DNA from: Streptomyces marincola
Lineage (GTDB): Bacteria; Actinomycetota; Actinomycetes; Streptomycetales; Streptomycetaceae
DNA: 64,000 bases
Direction: 5' to 3'
Assembly: GCF_020410765.1 (NCBI RefSeq)
Contig: NZ_CP084541.1
Coordinates: 6,502,001-6,566,000, forward strand
Shown: positions 42,491 to 49,566 of the stretch, piece after piece
Layout: each line of letters starts with the position of its first letter
Position numbering within the stretch: the stretch's first letter is position 1
Position numbers and translations under genes: made by a program
The notes under the pieces: generated by a model
Seen by the model: the letters and a program-made list of their open reading frames with translations, nothing else
Databases searched by the model: none
Told to the model about the DNA's origin: nothing

Positions 42491-42492
42491 GC

Positions 42493-42528
42493 CCTTCCCC
42501 GTGCGGCCCGGGGGCCGCACGGGGAAGG
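42493..42528. terminator. Perfect 17-bp bidirectional terminator
   Basis: CCTTCCCCGTGCGGCCC (42493-42509) pairs completely with 42512-42528, leaving only 2 nt between the arms. It lies 2 bp after the YdjM-like stop and 9 bp before the convergent ABC gene stop. Confidence 0.75.
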
Positions 42529-42537
42529 AACCCCGGA

Positions 42538-44319
42538 TCACCCGTGCCAGGACCGCCACAGCGCGGCGTAGGCACCGCCTGCCGCCACCAGTTCGTCGTG
42601 GCTGCCCAGCTCCGTGATCCGACCGTCCTCCACGACCGCGATCACGTCCGCGTCATGGGCCGTGTGCAGCCGGTGCGCGATGGCGATGACCGTGCGCCCC
42701 TCAAGGACCCGCGACAGCGAGCGCTCCAGATGGCGCGCCGCCCGGGGGTCGAGCAGCGACGTCGCCTCGTCCAGCACCAGCGTATGCGGGTCGGCCAGCA
42801 CCAGCCGCGCCAGCGCGACCTGCTGCGCCTGGGCCGGCGATACCTCCAGGGCGCCGGAACCGACCTCCGTGTCCAGCCCCTCGGGCAGGGCTTCCACCCA
42901 GCCGTGGGCATCGACAGCCGCCAGCGAGGCCCACAGTTCGGCATCGGTCGCGTCGGTCCTCGCCAGCAGCAGGTTGTCCCGCAGAGGGCCCACGAACACG
43001 TGGTGCTCCTGATTGACCAGCGCCACCTGCTCCCGCACCCGTTCGGCCGTCATCCCGGACAACTGGGCACCACCGAGCGTCACCCGCCCGGTCCGCGGCG
43101 CGTAGATCCCCGCCAGCAGCCGTCCGAGCGTCGACTTCCCGGCGCCCGACGGCCCCACCAGCGCCAGCCGGGTGCCGGGCGGCACGCCGAGGGACACCTC
43201 ATGCAGCACGTCGGAGCCCTCCAGGTACCCGAAGCGGACCCGGTCGGCCGCCAGGTCACGCCCCTCCGGCTGCACCGACGCGTCGCCTCCCTCGTCCTCG
43301 ATCTCCCGCACGCCCACCAGGCGCGCCAACGACACCTGGGCGACCTGGAGTTCATCGAGCCAGCGGAGGATCATGCCCACCGGCTCGACCAGCAGCTGGC
43401 CCAGCAGCGCACCCGTCGTCAGCTGCCCCACGCTCATCCAGCCCTCCAGCACGAAGGCGCCGCCGATCAGCAGCACCCCGCTCAGGGTCAACGCGTGGTA
43501 CAGGTTGATCGTCGGCAGCAGGAGCGTCCGCAGCCAGAGCGTGTAGTTCTCCCACGCGGTCCATTCCTTGACCCGCCGGTCCGACAGCTCGACGCGCGCA
43601 CGCTCCAGCCGGTGCGCCTCGATGGTGCGCCCCGCGTCGACCGTCTCGGCCAGCGCTCCGGCCACCGCCGCGTACCCCGCCGACTCCGAGCGGTATCCCG
43701 CCGGGGCCCGCCGGAAGTACCACACGCACACGACGAGCAGAATCGGCACCGCGAGCACCACCGCGAGGATCAACGGCGGCGCCACCACCACGATCCCCGC
43801 GAGCAGCAGTACCGTCCACACCACCGCGATGGATATCTGCGGAACGGCCTCGCGCATCGCCTTGGAGAGGCGGTCCACGTCCGTGTTGACACGGGCCAGC
43901 AGGTCCCCGGTCCCGGCACGTTCCAGCACGCCGGGCGGCAGCCCCACCGACCGCACCAGGAAGTCCTCCCGCAGGTCGGCGAGCATGCGCTCACCGAGCA
44001 CGGCCCCCCGCAGCCGCACCAGGCGCACGAAGAAGGCCTGCAACACCAGCGCCAGGGCGAACAGGGCGACCGTGCGCTCCAGGTGCAGTTCCCGCGCGCC
44101 GTCCGCCAGGTCCTGGACCACCCCGCCCAGCAGGTACGGGCCGACCATGGACGCGACCACGGCGATCGAGTTGGCCCCCACGAGCACCAGGAACCCGCGC
44201 CGGTGCCGGCGGACCATGTCCTTCATGTAGGCGCGCACCGTGGGACGCCCCGCCACCGGCAGGGTCGTCGCGTGTTCGGTGGAGGCCGGGTCGTACTGCG
44301 GCGGTTCGACGCCGATCAT
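42538..44319 (-). CDS. ABC exporter half-transporter, subunit with intact Walker A
   Basis: A 593-residue exporter: six transmembrane helices in residues 40-320, then an ATPase domain. Walker A is GPSGAGKST (near 390), Walker B TLVLDEATSLLD, and the H-loop IAHRLH is normal. The signature, however, reads VSPAQ in place of LSGGQ. ATG 44319 overlaps the stop of the partner gene as ATGA, so the two proteins are made together and should form a heterodimer. The transported compound is unknown; drugs or peptides are usual for the class. Confidence 0.87.
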   Translation of the reverse strand: MIGVEPPQYDPASTEHATTLPVAGRPTVRAYMKDMVRRHRRGFLVLVGANSIAVVASMVGPYLLGGVVQDLADGARELHLERTVALFALALVLQAFFVRLVRLRGAVLGERMLADLREDFLVRSVGLPPGVLERAGTGDLLARVNTDVDRLSKAMREAVPQISIAVVWTVLLLAGIVVVAPPLILAVVLAVPILLVVCVWYFRRAPAGYRSESAGYAAVAGALAETVDAGRTIEAHRLERARVELSDRRVKEWTAWENYTLWLRTLLLPTINLYHALTLSGVLLIGGAFVLEGWMSVGQLTTGALLGQLLVEPVGMILRWLDELQVAQVSLARLVGVREIEDEGGDASVQPEGRDLAADRVRFGYLEGSDVLHEVSLGVPPGTRLALVGPSGAGKSTLGRLLAGIYAPRTGRVTLGGAQLSGMTAERVREQVALVNQEHHVFVGPLRDNLLLARTDATDAELWASLAAVDAHGWVEALPEGLDTEVGSGALEVSPAQAQQVALARLVLADPHTLVLDEATSLLDPRAARHLERSLSRVLEGRTVIAIAHRLHTAHDADVIAVVEDGRITELGSHDELVAAGGAYAALWRSWHG

Positions 44320-46085
44320 GCGGTCTCCTCGGCGAGTTCCACGGATTCCGGTTCGCGCGTCACGACCGCGCGGTACTGGGGAGTGCTGTGCAGCAGGTCG
44401 CGGTGCGCGCCGTGAGCGGTCACCGAGCCCTCATGGACGAAGGCCACCACGTCGGCCCGGTCGAGCAGCAGGGGGCTCGACGTGAACACGACTGTGGTCC
44501 GTCCCGACCGCAGCGTGCGCAGGTTCTCGGCGATCCTCGCCTCCGTGTGCGAGTCGACGGCGGAGGTCGGCTCGTCGAGGACGAGTACCTCGGGGTCGGT
44601 CAGCAGCGATCGGGCCAGCGCGAGACGCTGGCGCTGGCCGCCGGACAGCGAGCGGCCCCGTTCGGTGATGCGCGTCCGCATCGGGTCACCACTGCCGTCG
44701 GCGGACGCGCGGGTCAGCGCGGCGAGCACGTCATGGCACTGCGCGGTCCGCAGCGCCTCGCTCGCCGACACCCGCCCGGAGGACGGCACCGACAGCAATT
44801 CCCGGAGCGTCCCCGACAGCAGCACGGGGTCCTTGTCCTGGACCAGCACGGCCGTCCGCGCCGCGGCCAGCGGGACCTCGTCCAACGGCACGCCGCCGAG
44901 CCTGACCGACGGCTCGCCCCGCTCCCGCACCGCGTGGCCGCCGAGCCGTTCGGCCAGCCGTTCCGCGACATCGGGATCGCCGCAGACCACGGCCGTGAAC
45001 GCGCCGGCCGGGACCACCAGGCCCGTCGACGGGTCGCGCAGCTCCCCGGTCAGCGGCTGGTCGAGAGCCGCCGCCGACCCGGTGCCGGCGTCGCGCGTCA
45101 ACCCCAGGACCCGCACGGCACGCCGTGCGGACGGCCGCGAGAACGTGAAGGCCATCGCGGCCTCCTGGAACAGCCGCAGCGGAAAGAGGAGGAAACTGAC
45201 CGCGCCGTAGACCGTGACCAGCTCACCGGCGGCCAGGTGGCCGTCCAGCGCGAGCCGGGTGCCCTGCCACACCACCGCGATCATCAGAAGACCCGGCATG
45301 ACCACTTGCAGGGCGTCGATCAGCGACCACATCCTGGCGCTGCGCACGGACGCGGAGCGGACCTCCTGGGAGGCGCGGCGGTAGCGGTCGAGGAACAGTT
45401 GCTCGCCGCCGATCCCGCGCAGCACCCGCAGACCGGCGACCGTGTCCGAGGCCAGTTCCGCGGCCCGCCCCGACGCGGCGCGTTCGCGATCGGCACGGCG
45501 CGTCGCGGCCGGCAGCAGCGGCCACACGGTGAGGACGACGCCCGCGATGCCGGCGAGCACGATCAGCCCCAGCTGCGGCTGGTACACGATCAGCCCGGTG
45601 CACACGGCGAGGGTCACGACCACGGCGGCGGCGAAGCGCGAGAACGCCTCGACGAACCAGCCGATTTTCTCCACGTCCCCGGTCGAGACCTTGACCACCT
45701 CACCGGCGGCGACCCGGCGGGTCAGGATGCCGCCGAGTTCCGCCGTGCGACGGGCAAGCAACTGCTGTACGCGTGCGGCGGCGGTGATCCAGTTGGTCAC
45801 CGCTGAGCGGTGCAGCATCGTGTCGGCGAACGCCATCGTGAGGGTGATGCCGAGCAGCAGCAGGCCGGTCGTGGCCAGTGCGGCGCCGGATTCGTCGACC
45901 ACGGCTTCCACGGCGAGCCCCATGCCGACCGGCAGCAGGGCGATCGACCCCAGGTGCAGAACACCCCAGCTCATGGCCTTGAGCTGCCCGCCCAGCTGGC
46001 GCCGGAACAGCCAGACGAGGAACCTCGGTCCCGAACGGGTGTCGGGGTCGCCGGGGTCGGGGTGCGGAAGATCACGAATGCGCAT
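44316..46085 (-). CDS. ABC exporter half-transporter, subunit with degenerate Walker A
   Basis: A 589-residue exporter with six transmembrane helices and an ATPase domain. Where Walker A should be, near residue 370, it reads CGDPDVAERLAERL with no Gly-Lys-Ser/Thr. The H-loop His is also missing (VVFTSSPLLLDRAD). The signature LSGGQRQRLALAR and Walker B VLVLDEPTSAVD are perfect. It is the first gene of the pair. ATG 46085 follows GGGATGTC at the end of a leader of about 130 nt. The losses match those in the partner subunit, so the heterodimer should keep one working ATP site. Confidence 0.87.
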   Translation of the reverse strand: MRIRDLPHPDPGDPDTRSGPRFLVWLFRRQLGGQLKAMSWGVLHLGSIALLPVGMGLAVEAVVDESGAALATTGLLLLGITLTMAFADTMLHRSAVTNWITAAARVQQLLARRTAELGGILTRRVAAGEVVKVSTGDVEKIGWFVEAFSRFAAAVVVTLAVCTGLIVYQPQLGLIVLAGIAGVVLTVWPLLPAATRRADRERAASGRAAELASDTVAGLRVLRGIGGEQLFLDRYRRASQEVRSASVRSARMWSLIDALQVVMPGLLMIAVVWQGTRLALDGHLAAGELVTVYGAVSFLLFPLRLFQEAAMAFTFSRPSARRAVRVLGLTRDAGTGSAAALDQPLTGELRDPSTGLVVPAGAFTAVVCGDPDVAERLAERLGGHAVRERGEPSVRLGGVPLDEVPLAAARTAVLVQDKDPVLLSGTLRELLSVPSSGRVSASEALRTAQCHDVLAALTRASADGSGDPMRTRITERGRSLSGGQRQRLALARSLLTDPEVLVLDEPTSAVDSHTEARIAENLRTLRSGRTTVVFTSSPLLLDRADVVAFVHEGSVTAHGAHRDLLHSTPQYRAVVTREPESVELAEETA

Positions 46086-46220
46086 GACATCCCAGAGTCG
46101 GAGTGGAGCGGGGTGTTGGGCAACCTGGAAAGGGTCACGGCGACCCGAGCCGAAAATCAACGGGTTTTCCCCGGGCCTGAGCGGATTTCGCCACCCCTGC
46201 CTGCGTGTCCCTGACGCACT

Positions 46221-46250
46221 GATTGTATGAACAATCCGGACTCTTCTCAG
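46221..46250 (-). promoter_or_regulatory. ABC exporter promoter with palindrome across the -10
   Basis: On the minus strand CTGAGA (46250-46245) and TACAAT (46227-46222) are 17 bp apart. The -10 lies inside a perfect inverted repeat, GATTGT-ATGA-ACAATC on the plus strand (46221-46236), of the size bound by TetR- or MarR-type repressors. No such regulator gene is in the neighbourhood. Confidence 0.5.
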
Positions 46251-46949
46251 CTCCCGGGGCTGTCCGGAAGTCGCCGCACAAACCTGCGCAACCGGCAGCA
46301 AGTCCTTGCCGCCGGTTCCGCCGCGCGGCGCGGTCCCCCGGCGCCCGTGCGGACGGCGGGACACAGCCGTTCCCCCGTGCCTCCGGCCTCCGGGCGGTCC
46401 TGTGCATGCGCGAAGTGCACCGGCCCCTCCCCGGTGTGCCCGTGGACGACTCCCGGCCGCCTGTCCTGCGGCCCTTCGACCAGGCCCCGCCCCCGAGCCG
46501 CCGGCTCCGCCGGGGGCGTGCCGCGCCCGGCGGCCTGCTGCCCGCGCGCGGATGTCCCGGCGCGGAGCACGCCGTTCGCGCGGGGACCGATGTTGCGGAC
46601 GGTCCTCTCCATGCGGACGCCGGGGGGAGGAAGGCACGCAGAACTCGCGCACCGGCCGCTCGAACCGCACGAACGACCGCGGCGCGGCCCGGGTTTCCGG
46701 GGGGCGGGCGGGCCCGGTGGTCCTCCCGGGGCCGGGTTCCGCGTTTCCCGGCGGCGCAACACGACGACCGCTCCGGCAGAACCGGCCCCGGGCGGGTCGG
46801 CCGGCGGTTTCAAGCAACGAAGCCGGGTGCGGCGTCGGCCGGGGCGGGCAGGGCCGTTAGGGCGCCGACTCGTTCACTTCCCTGTCGCCGCGCGGCCCCT
46901 GACGGCCCCGCCGGGCCCTTTTCTGTTTGAAAAAGGAATGCGCCGGGTG
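46237..46949. other. Gene-free interval between the ABC exporter and the CebR-box region
   Basis: This roughly 0.7-kb stretch is uniformly GC-rich and open in several frames, but none of the translations shows a domain, a convincing ribosome site or a sensible composition. A plus-strand frame from ATG 46227 begins with a stretch loosely like a ROK regulator N-terminus and soon loses any resemblance. I regard it as non-coding or decayed DNA. Confidence 0.4.
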
Positions 46950-47011
46950 TTGACGTGAGCCTGACGCGCTCCCACTATGAGGGACATTACCGCTGAGTGG
47001 GAGCGCTCCCA
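46950..47011 (+). promoter_or_regulatory. Promoter with perfect CebR-type box (copy 1)
   Basis: TTGACG (46950-46955) and CACTAT (46973-46978) are 17 bp apart. The 14-bp palindrome TGGGAGCGCTCCCA (46998-47011) lies just after the expected transcription start, and a half copy GCGCTCCCA overlaps the spacer at 46966-46974. This palindrome is the known operator of CebR, the cellobiose-responsive LacI repressor of streptomycete cellulose genes. Repression should lift in the presence of cello-oligosaccharides. Confidence 0.75.
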
Positions 47012-47084
47012 TTGGCCGTGCGGAAGCTCCGACGCTCGGCGGTGGCTCTCGTACCCATGCACAGGATCGAGAAGGGCCGCAGAC

Positions 47085-47312
47085 ATGCCACCCCCCCAAG
47101 GCATTTCCGCCGCCCGCCAGGTCACCTGGCGCGGTGGCGGGCCACCCGGTGATGCGAGCCGGCGTGAGCCCGACGTACACGAGTCCGCGGCATCTCCGCC
47201 GCGGCCCGAGGAGCGGACCGCGGTCGATCGCCGCCCGCTGCTCCTTGAGTGGATACACGAGGTCAACAGCCTCAGCTCCTTCAACCGGCGCAGCCGGGGG
47301 CCGGGGCTGTGA
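47085..47312 (+). CDS. Small 75-residue protein under the CebR-type box, unknown function
   Basis: The ORF begins MPPPQGISAARQ and ends SFNRRSRGPGL. GAAGGG lies 8 bp before ATG 47085. There is no signal peptide or membrane helix; the C-terminal third has a possible amphipathic helix (DRRPLLLEWIHEVNSL) and the ends are basic. About 80% of third positions are G or C, lower than in neighbouring genes but compatible with coding. The case for a real gene is its setting: promoter, CebR box, ribosome site, ORF and then a perfect terminator 3 bp after the stop. I recognise no family; a regulatory leader transcript is the alternative. Confidence 0.45.
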   Translation: MPPPQGISAARQVTWRGGGPPGDASRREPDVHESAASPPRPEERTAVDRRPLLLEWIHEVNSLSSFNRRSRGPGL

Positions 47313-47315
47313 AGT

Positions 47316-47350
47316 GCCGGCGCGCGGCATCGCCTGAGCCGCGCGCCGGC
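47316..47350 (+). terminator. Perfect 13-bp hairpin after the small CebR-controlled ORF
   Basis: GCCGGCGCGCGGC (47316-47328), a 9-nt loop, then GCCGCGCGCCGGC (47338-47350). The stem begins 3 bp after the stop codon at 47312, which makes the preceding unit monocistronic. Confidence 0.75.
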
Positions 47351-47627
47351 GCCTGATCGCAGCCCCCGCTTCCTGCCTTGGTGTCAGCCGCTCCGGGCCC
47401 CCTGCGGGAGGGGGTGTCCGGCGGGACGCGGGAGCCGCCCGTCCCTCCCCTGTCGGGGACGGACAGGGACGAGGGCGGGCCCTGCCCCGGACGGCCGTGT
47501 CGACGGGTCGTGACGCCGTCCGGGGCAGGGGCGACGGTTCCGGGTGCTGCCGTGCCGGGGAGCCGCATGCGATCGGGTACTCCGGCGGGTCGTCCCGACC
47601 TTGCCGGACTCATACGCCGCCGCCGGG

Positions 47628-47641
47628 TGGGAGCGCTCCCA
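47628..47641 (+). promoter_or_regulatory. Perfect CebR-type box (copy 2)
   Basis: TGGGAGCGCTCCCA again, 630 bp downstream of copy 1. CATACG (47611-47616) may be the -10, placing the box just after the transcription start as in copy 1. The 277 bp between the terminator at 47350 and this box show no gene. The downstream targets are the 33-codon ORF and the DoxX-like gene. Confidence 0.75.
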
Positions 47642-47744
47642 ACCTCGACTGCCGAGCACCCATCCGGGGTGTCGACGCAGTCACCACCCGGCGGCGGTTC
47701 TCCTATCAACGGCTCGATTGCCGAGACGGACGAAGGGCCTGCCG

Positions 47745-47846
47745 ATGTCACCCCCCACCATGATCGACCTTCCCCCCGAGAGCGCCGGAGGACCACTGCC
47801 CGGCCTCGCGCGACGGTTCACCACTGCCAGAGAGGAGGCCTCATGA
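47745..47846 (+). CDS. 33-residue ORF coupled to the DoxX-like gene
   Basis: The ORF starts MSPPTMIDLPPES and ends RRFTTAREEAS. GAAGGG lies 7 bp before ATG 47745. Its stop TGA overlaps the ATG of the DoxX-like gene (ATGA), so its translation would couple to that gene. Start context (GAAGGGCC, then ATG followed by CACCCCCC after one base) is the same as in the 75-residue ORF of CebR unit 1. It may be a leader peptide rather than a functional protein. Unknown family. Confidence 0.4.
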   Translation: MSPPTMIDLPPESAGGPLPGLARRFTTAREEAS

Positions 47847-48442
47847 CCACACCGCATTCCTCGCTCGCGGACCCGGTACCCGGTGCCGCGCACCGGCGGC
47901 CCGCGTCGGTGCCCGTATCCGCGCCGACCGGTGGGGCCAAGGCCCTGGCCGTGCTCAGGATCGCGATCGGCGCGGTCTTCCTCTGGACCTTCCTGGACAA
48001 GTCCTTCGGACTCGGTTACCCGACCGCGTCGGAGAGCAGCTGGATCAACGGCGGCTCGCCGGCCGCCGGGTACCTGGGCAGCGTCTCCGGCGGCCCCATG
48101 CGCTCCACGTACAACGACTGGGCCGGGCAGGTGTGGGTGGACTGGATGTACATGGCCGGCATGCTCGGCCTCGGGATCGCCCTCGTCGCCGGAATCGGGC
48201 TGCGGGTGACCGCGGTGGCCGGCTCGGTGATGATGCTGTTCCTGTGGCTGGGCGAGTTCCCGCCGGCCCGTCACCTCTCGGACGGGACCCCGAGCGGGTC
48301 GAGCAACCCGCTCGTCGACCACCACGTCGTGTACGCGGCCGTCATGGTCGTGCTGGCGTTCGCCTCCGCCGGACGGGTCTGGGGCCTGGGCCGGCTGTGG
48401 GAGCGGACGGCGATCGTCCGCGGCAACCCCTGGCTCCGCTGA
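47843..48442 (+). CDS. DoxX-like membrane protein
   Basis: A 199-residue protein with a 30-residue polar N-terminus and four hydrophobic helices (ALAVLRIAIGAVFLWTFLDK, a segment near 105-125, VAGSVMMLFLWLGEF, VVYAAVMVVLAFASAGR). The layout, with a long extracytoplasmic loop after helix 1, is that of DoxX/DoxD, the quinone-linked subunits of thiosulfate dehydrogenase and relatives. GAGGAGG precedes ATG 47843. It is controlled with the 33-codon ORF from CebR box 2 and faces an LPMO gene, so a role in supplying or using electrons at the membrane during polysaccharide attack can be imagined but is not shown. Confidence 0.75.
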   Translation: MTTPHSSLADPVPGAAHRRPASVPVSAPTGGAKALAVLRIAIGAVFLWTFLDKSFGLGYPTASESSWINGGSPAAGYLGSVSGGPMRSTYNDWAGQVWVDWMYMAGMLGLGIALVAGIGLRVTAVAGSVMMLFLWLGEFPPARHLSDGTPSGSSNPLVDHHVVYAAVMVVLAFASAGRVWGLGRLWERTAIVRGNPWLR

Positions 48443-48461
48443 TCGGCGGAGCGCACCGACC

Positions 48462-48504
48462 GCGGGTGCGCGAGGAGTGGGTGATGGCCTCCTCGCGCAC
48501 CCGC
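48462..48504. terminator. Perfect 16-bp bidirectional terminator between DoxX-like and LPMO genes
   Basis: GCGGGTGCGCGAGGAG (48462-48477) pairs completely with 48489-48504 across an 11-nt loop. It sits between the two convergent stops at 48442 and 48530. Confidence 0.75.
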
Positions 48505-48529
48505 ACTCAGCCGCGGGGCCGGCTCCCGT

Positions 48530-49123
48530 TCAGAACCGCACGTCCGAACAGGAGTAGAAGGCGTTGCCGGTGTCGGCGACGTTCCACACCGCCACGATGA
48601 CGTGCCGTCCGGACTTGCCCGTGGGCATGCTGCCCTGGTGGTTCTCCGTCGTGGCGGGCTGGCGCCCGCCCATGGGAACCGTCATGAACGGCTGCGACTC
48701 CAGGGCCGCCCGCGTGATCGGCTGGCTCGGGTTGTAGCCGTTCCTGGTGATGTAGTACTCGAACTCGGACGTGCGGTGCGGGACCGTGAAGGTCCAGCGG
48801 AAGGTGTAGCCCTGGCCGGCCGTCACGCCGGTCGCGGGCCACGAGCCGCCGCGCGGGTCGTCGAGCTCGGCGAACCGCTGGTTCCCGCCCGAGCAGATCC
48901 GCCCGTCCGGCGGGCCCGCCTCGGGGAAGCCCTTGGGGCCCTCGACGCTCTGCGGCTCCCATTGGATGGCCCCGCAGTTGCTGACCTGTCCCTGGGCGCA
49001 GAACGACTGGCGGCTCGTGGGGGCCGTGGTGTACCCGTGGGCCTGGGCGGTCCCGCTGGTGCTGAGCACCGAGACCATCGCCAGGCCCGCGCCGATCACG
49101 GCGGTCGACAATTTTCTGCCCAT
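48530..49123 (-). CDS. Secreted lytic polysaccharide monooxygenase, AA10, single domain, probably chitin-active
   Basis: A 197-residue protein with a signal peptide ending AQA before His29, so the mature enzyme starts with the copper-binding His (HGYTTAPTSR). The second copper ligand is the His in TTENHQGS near residue 162, and the axial Phe is the last residue pair DVRF. Four Cys are placed as in CBP21-like proteins. CGAIQWEPQSVEGPKGFP is typical of chitin-active AA10. There is no carbohydrate-binding module. The enzyme oxidatively cuts crystalline polysaccharide outside the cell. GGGAG precedes ATG 49123 by 6 bp. The DasR-type site upstream supports chitin as substrate. Confidence 0.9.
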   Translation of the reverse strand: MGRKLSTAVIGAGLAMVSVLSTSGTAQAHGYTTAPTSRQSFCAQGQVSNCGAIQWEPQSVEGPKGFPEAGPPDGRICSGGNQRFAELDDPRGGSWPATGVTAGQGYTFRWTFTVPHRTSEFEYYITRNGYNPSQPITRAALESQPFMTVPMGGRQPATTENHQGSMPTGKSGRHVIVAVWNVADTGNAFYSCSDVRF

Positions 49124-49163
49124 GCATCGCTCCCGGAGGTCGTGGGGGGTAAGCGCACTCCGC

Positions 49164-49179
49164 TGCGGTCTAGACCAAG
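49164..49179 (-). promoter_or_regulatory. DasR-type site (dre) upstream of the LPMO
   Basis: On the minus strand TTGGTCTAGACCGC contains TGGTCTAGACC, the core of the streptomycete DasR operator and of the direct repeats of chitinase promoters. It is centred 48 bp upstream of the LPMO ATG. DasR, a GntR regulator released by glucosamine-6-phosphate, would switch the LPMO on with the chitin system. Confidence 0.7.
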
Positions 49180-49566
49180 GCTGACGGTACTGCTGGGTCA
49201 TGTCCATGTCCAGGCTGGTGGCGGCGCCCGCTCGCGGATACGGCCGCCGGCCGCCCGCCCCGCCGGGGAGGAAACGGCGGCCCGGCGGCCCCGGCCCGCC
49301 CCGCTCGCGCCCCTCCCGGCCCGAGGCGGCTCGCCGGCCCCGGAGGCACCGCGGGCGGCAGGCGGAACAGGCCGCCCGGCGCACCCGCTCGATGACGGAA
49401 AACCGCTCCGGCCCTGCGCCCCGTGCGCGCATCCGCACCGCGAGAACGCGCGGCTGCCGGCGCGGCGGCTTCCCCGGGCGCGGCAATCGGCTGCCGCGGC
49501 GAGTGCGTTCAGTGGACGGCGGGCCACGTCCCGCGTCCGCCGCGGGGAAACGAGCCGCCCGCCGCC
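49180..49566. other. Intergenic region upstream of the LPMO
   Basis: Nearly 390 bp of GC-rich sequence between the LPMO promoter and the end of the aldolase gene. Open frames here have no recognisable content. I see no second DasR or CebR site and no RNA gene. Confidence 0.4.

Noticed and set aside
44316..46085. Frameshift as explanation for the missing Walker A in the exporter subunit
   Set aside because: The frame is continuous, residues on both sides align with ABC exporters, and the H-loop is lost as well, so the change is evolutionary and not a sequence error.
46227..46958. Open frame beginning MNNPDSSQLPGLSGSRRTNL, faintly like a ROK regulator
   Set aside because: Resemblance ends within 40 residues, no ribosome site, and its ATG lies in the exporter's operator. 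Not supportable even as a pseudogene.
46998..47641. CRISPR-like direct repeats suggested by the two identical 14-mers
   Set aside because: Only two copies 630 bp apart, each a perfect palindrome in a promoter; they are regulator boxes.
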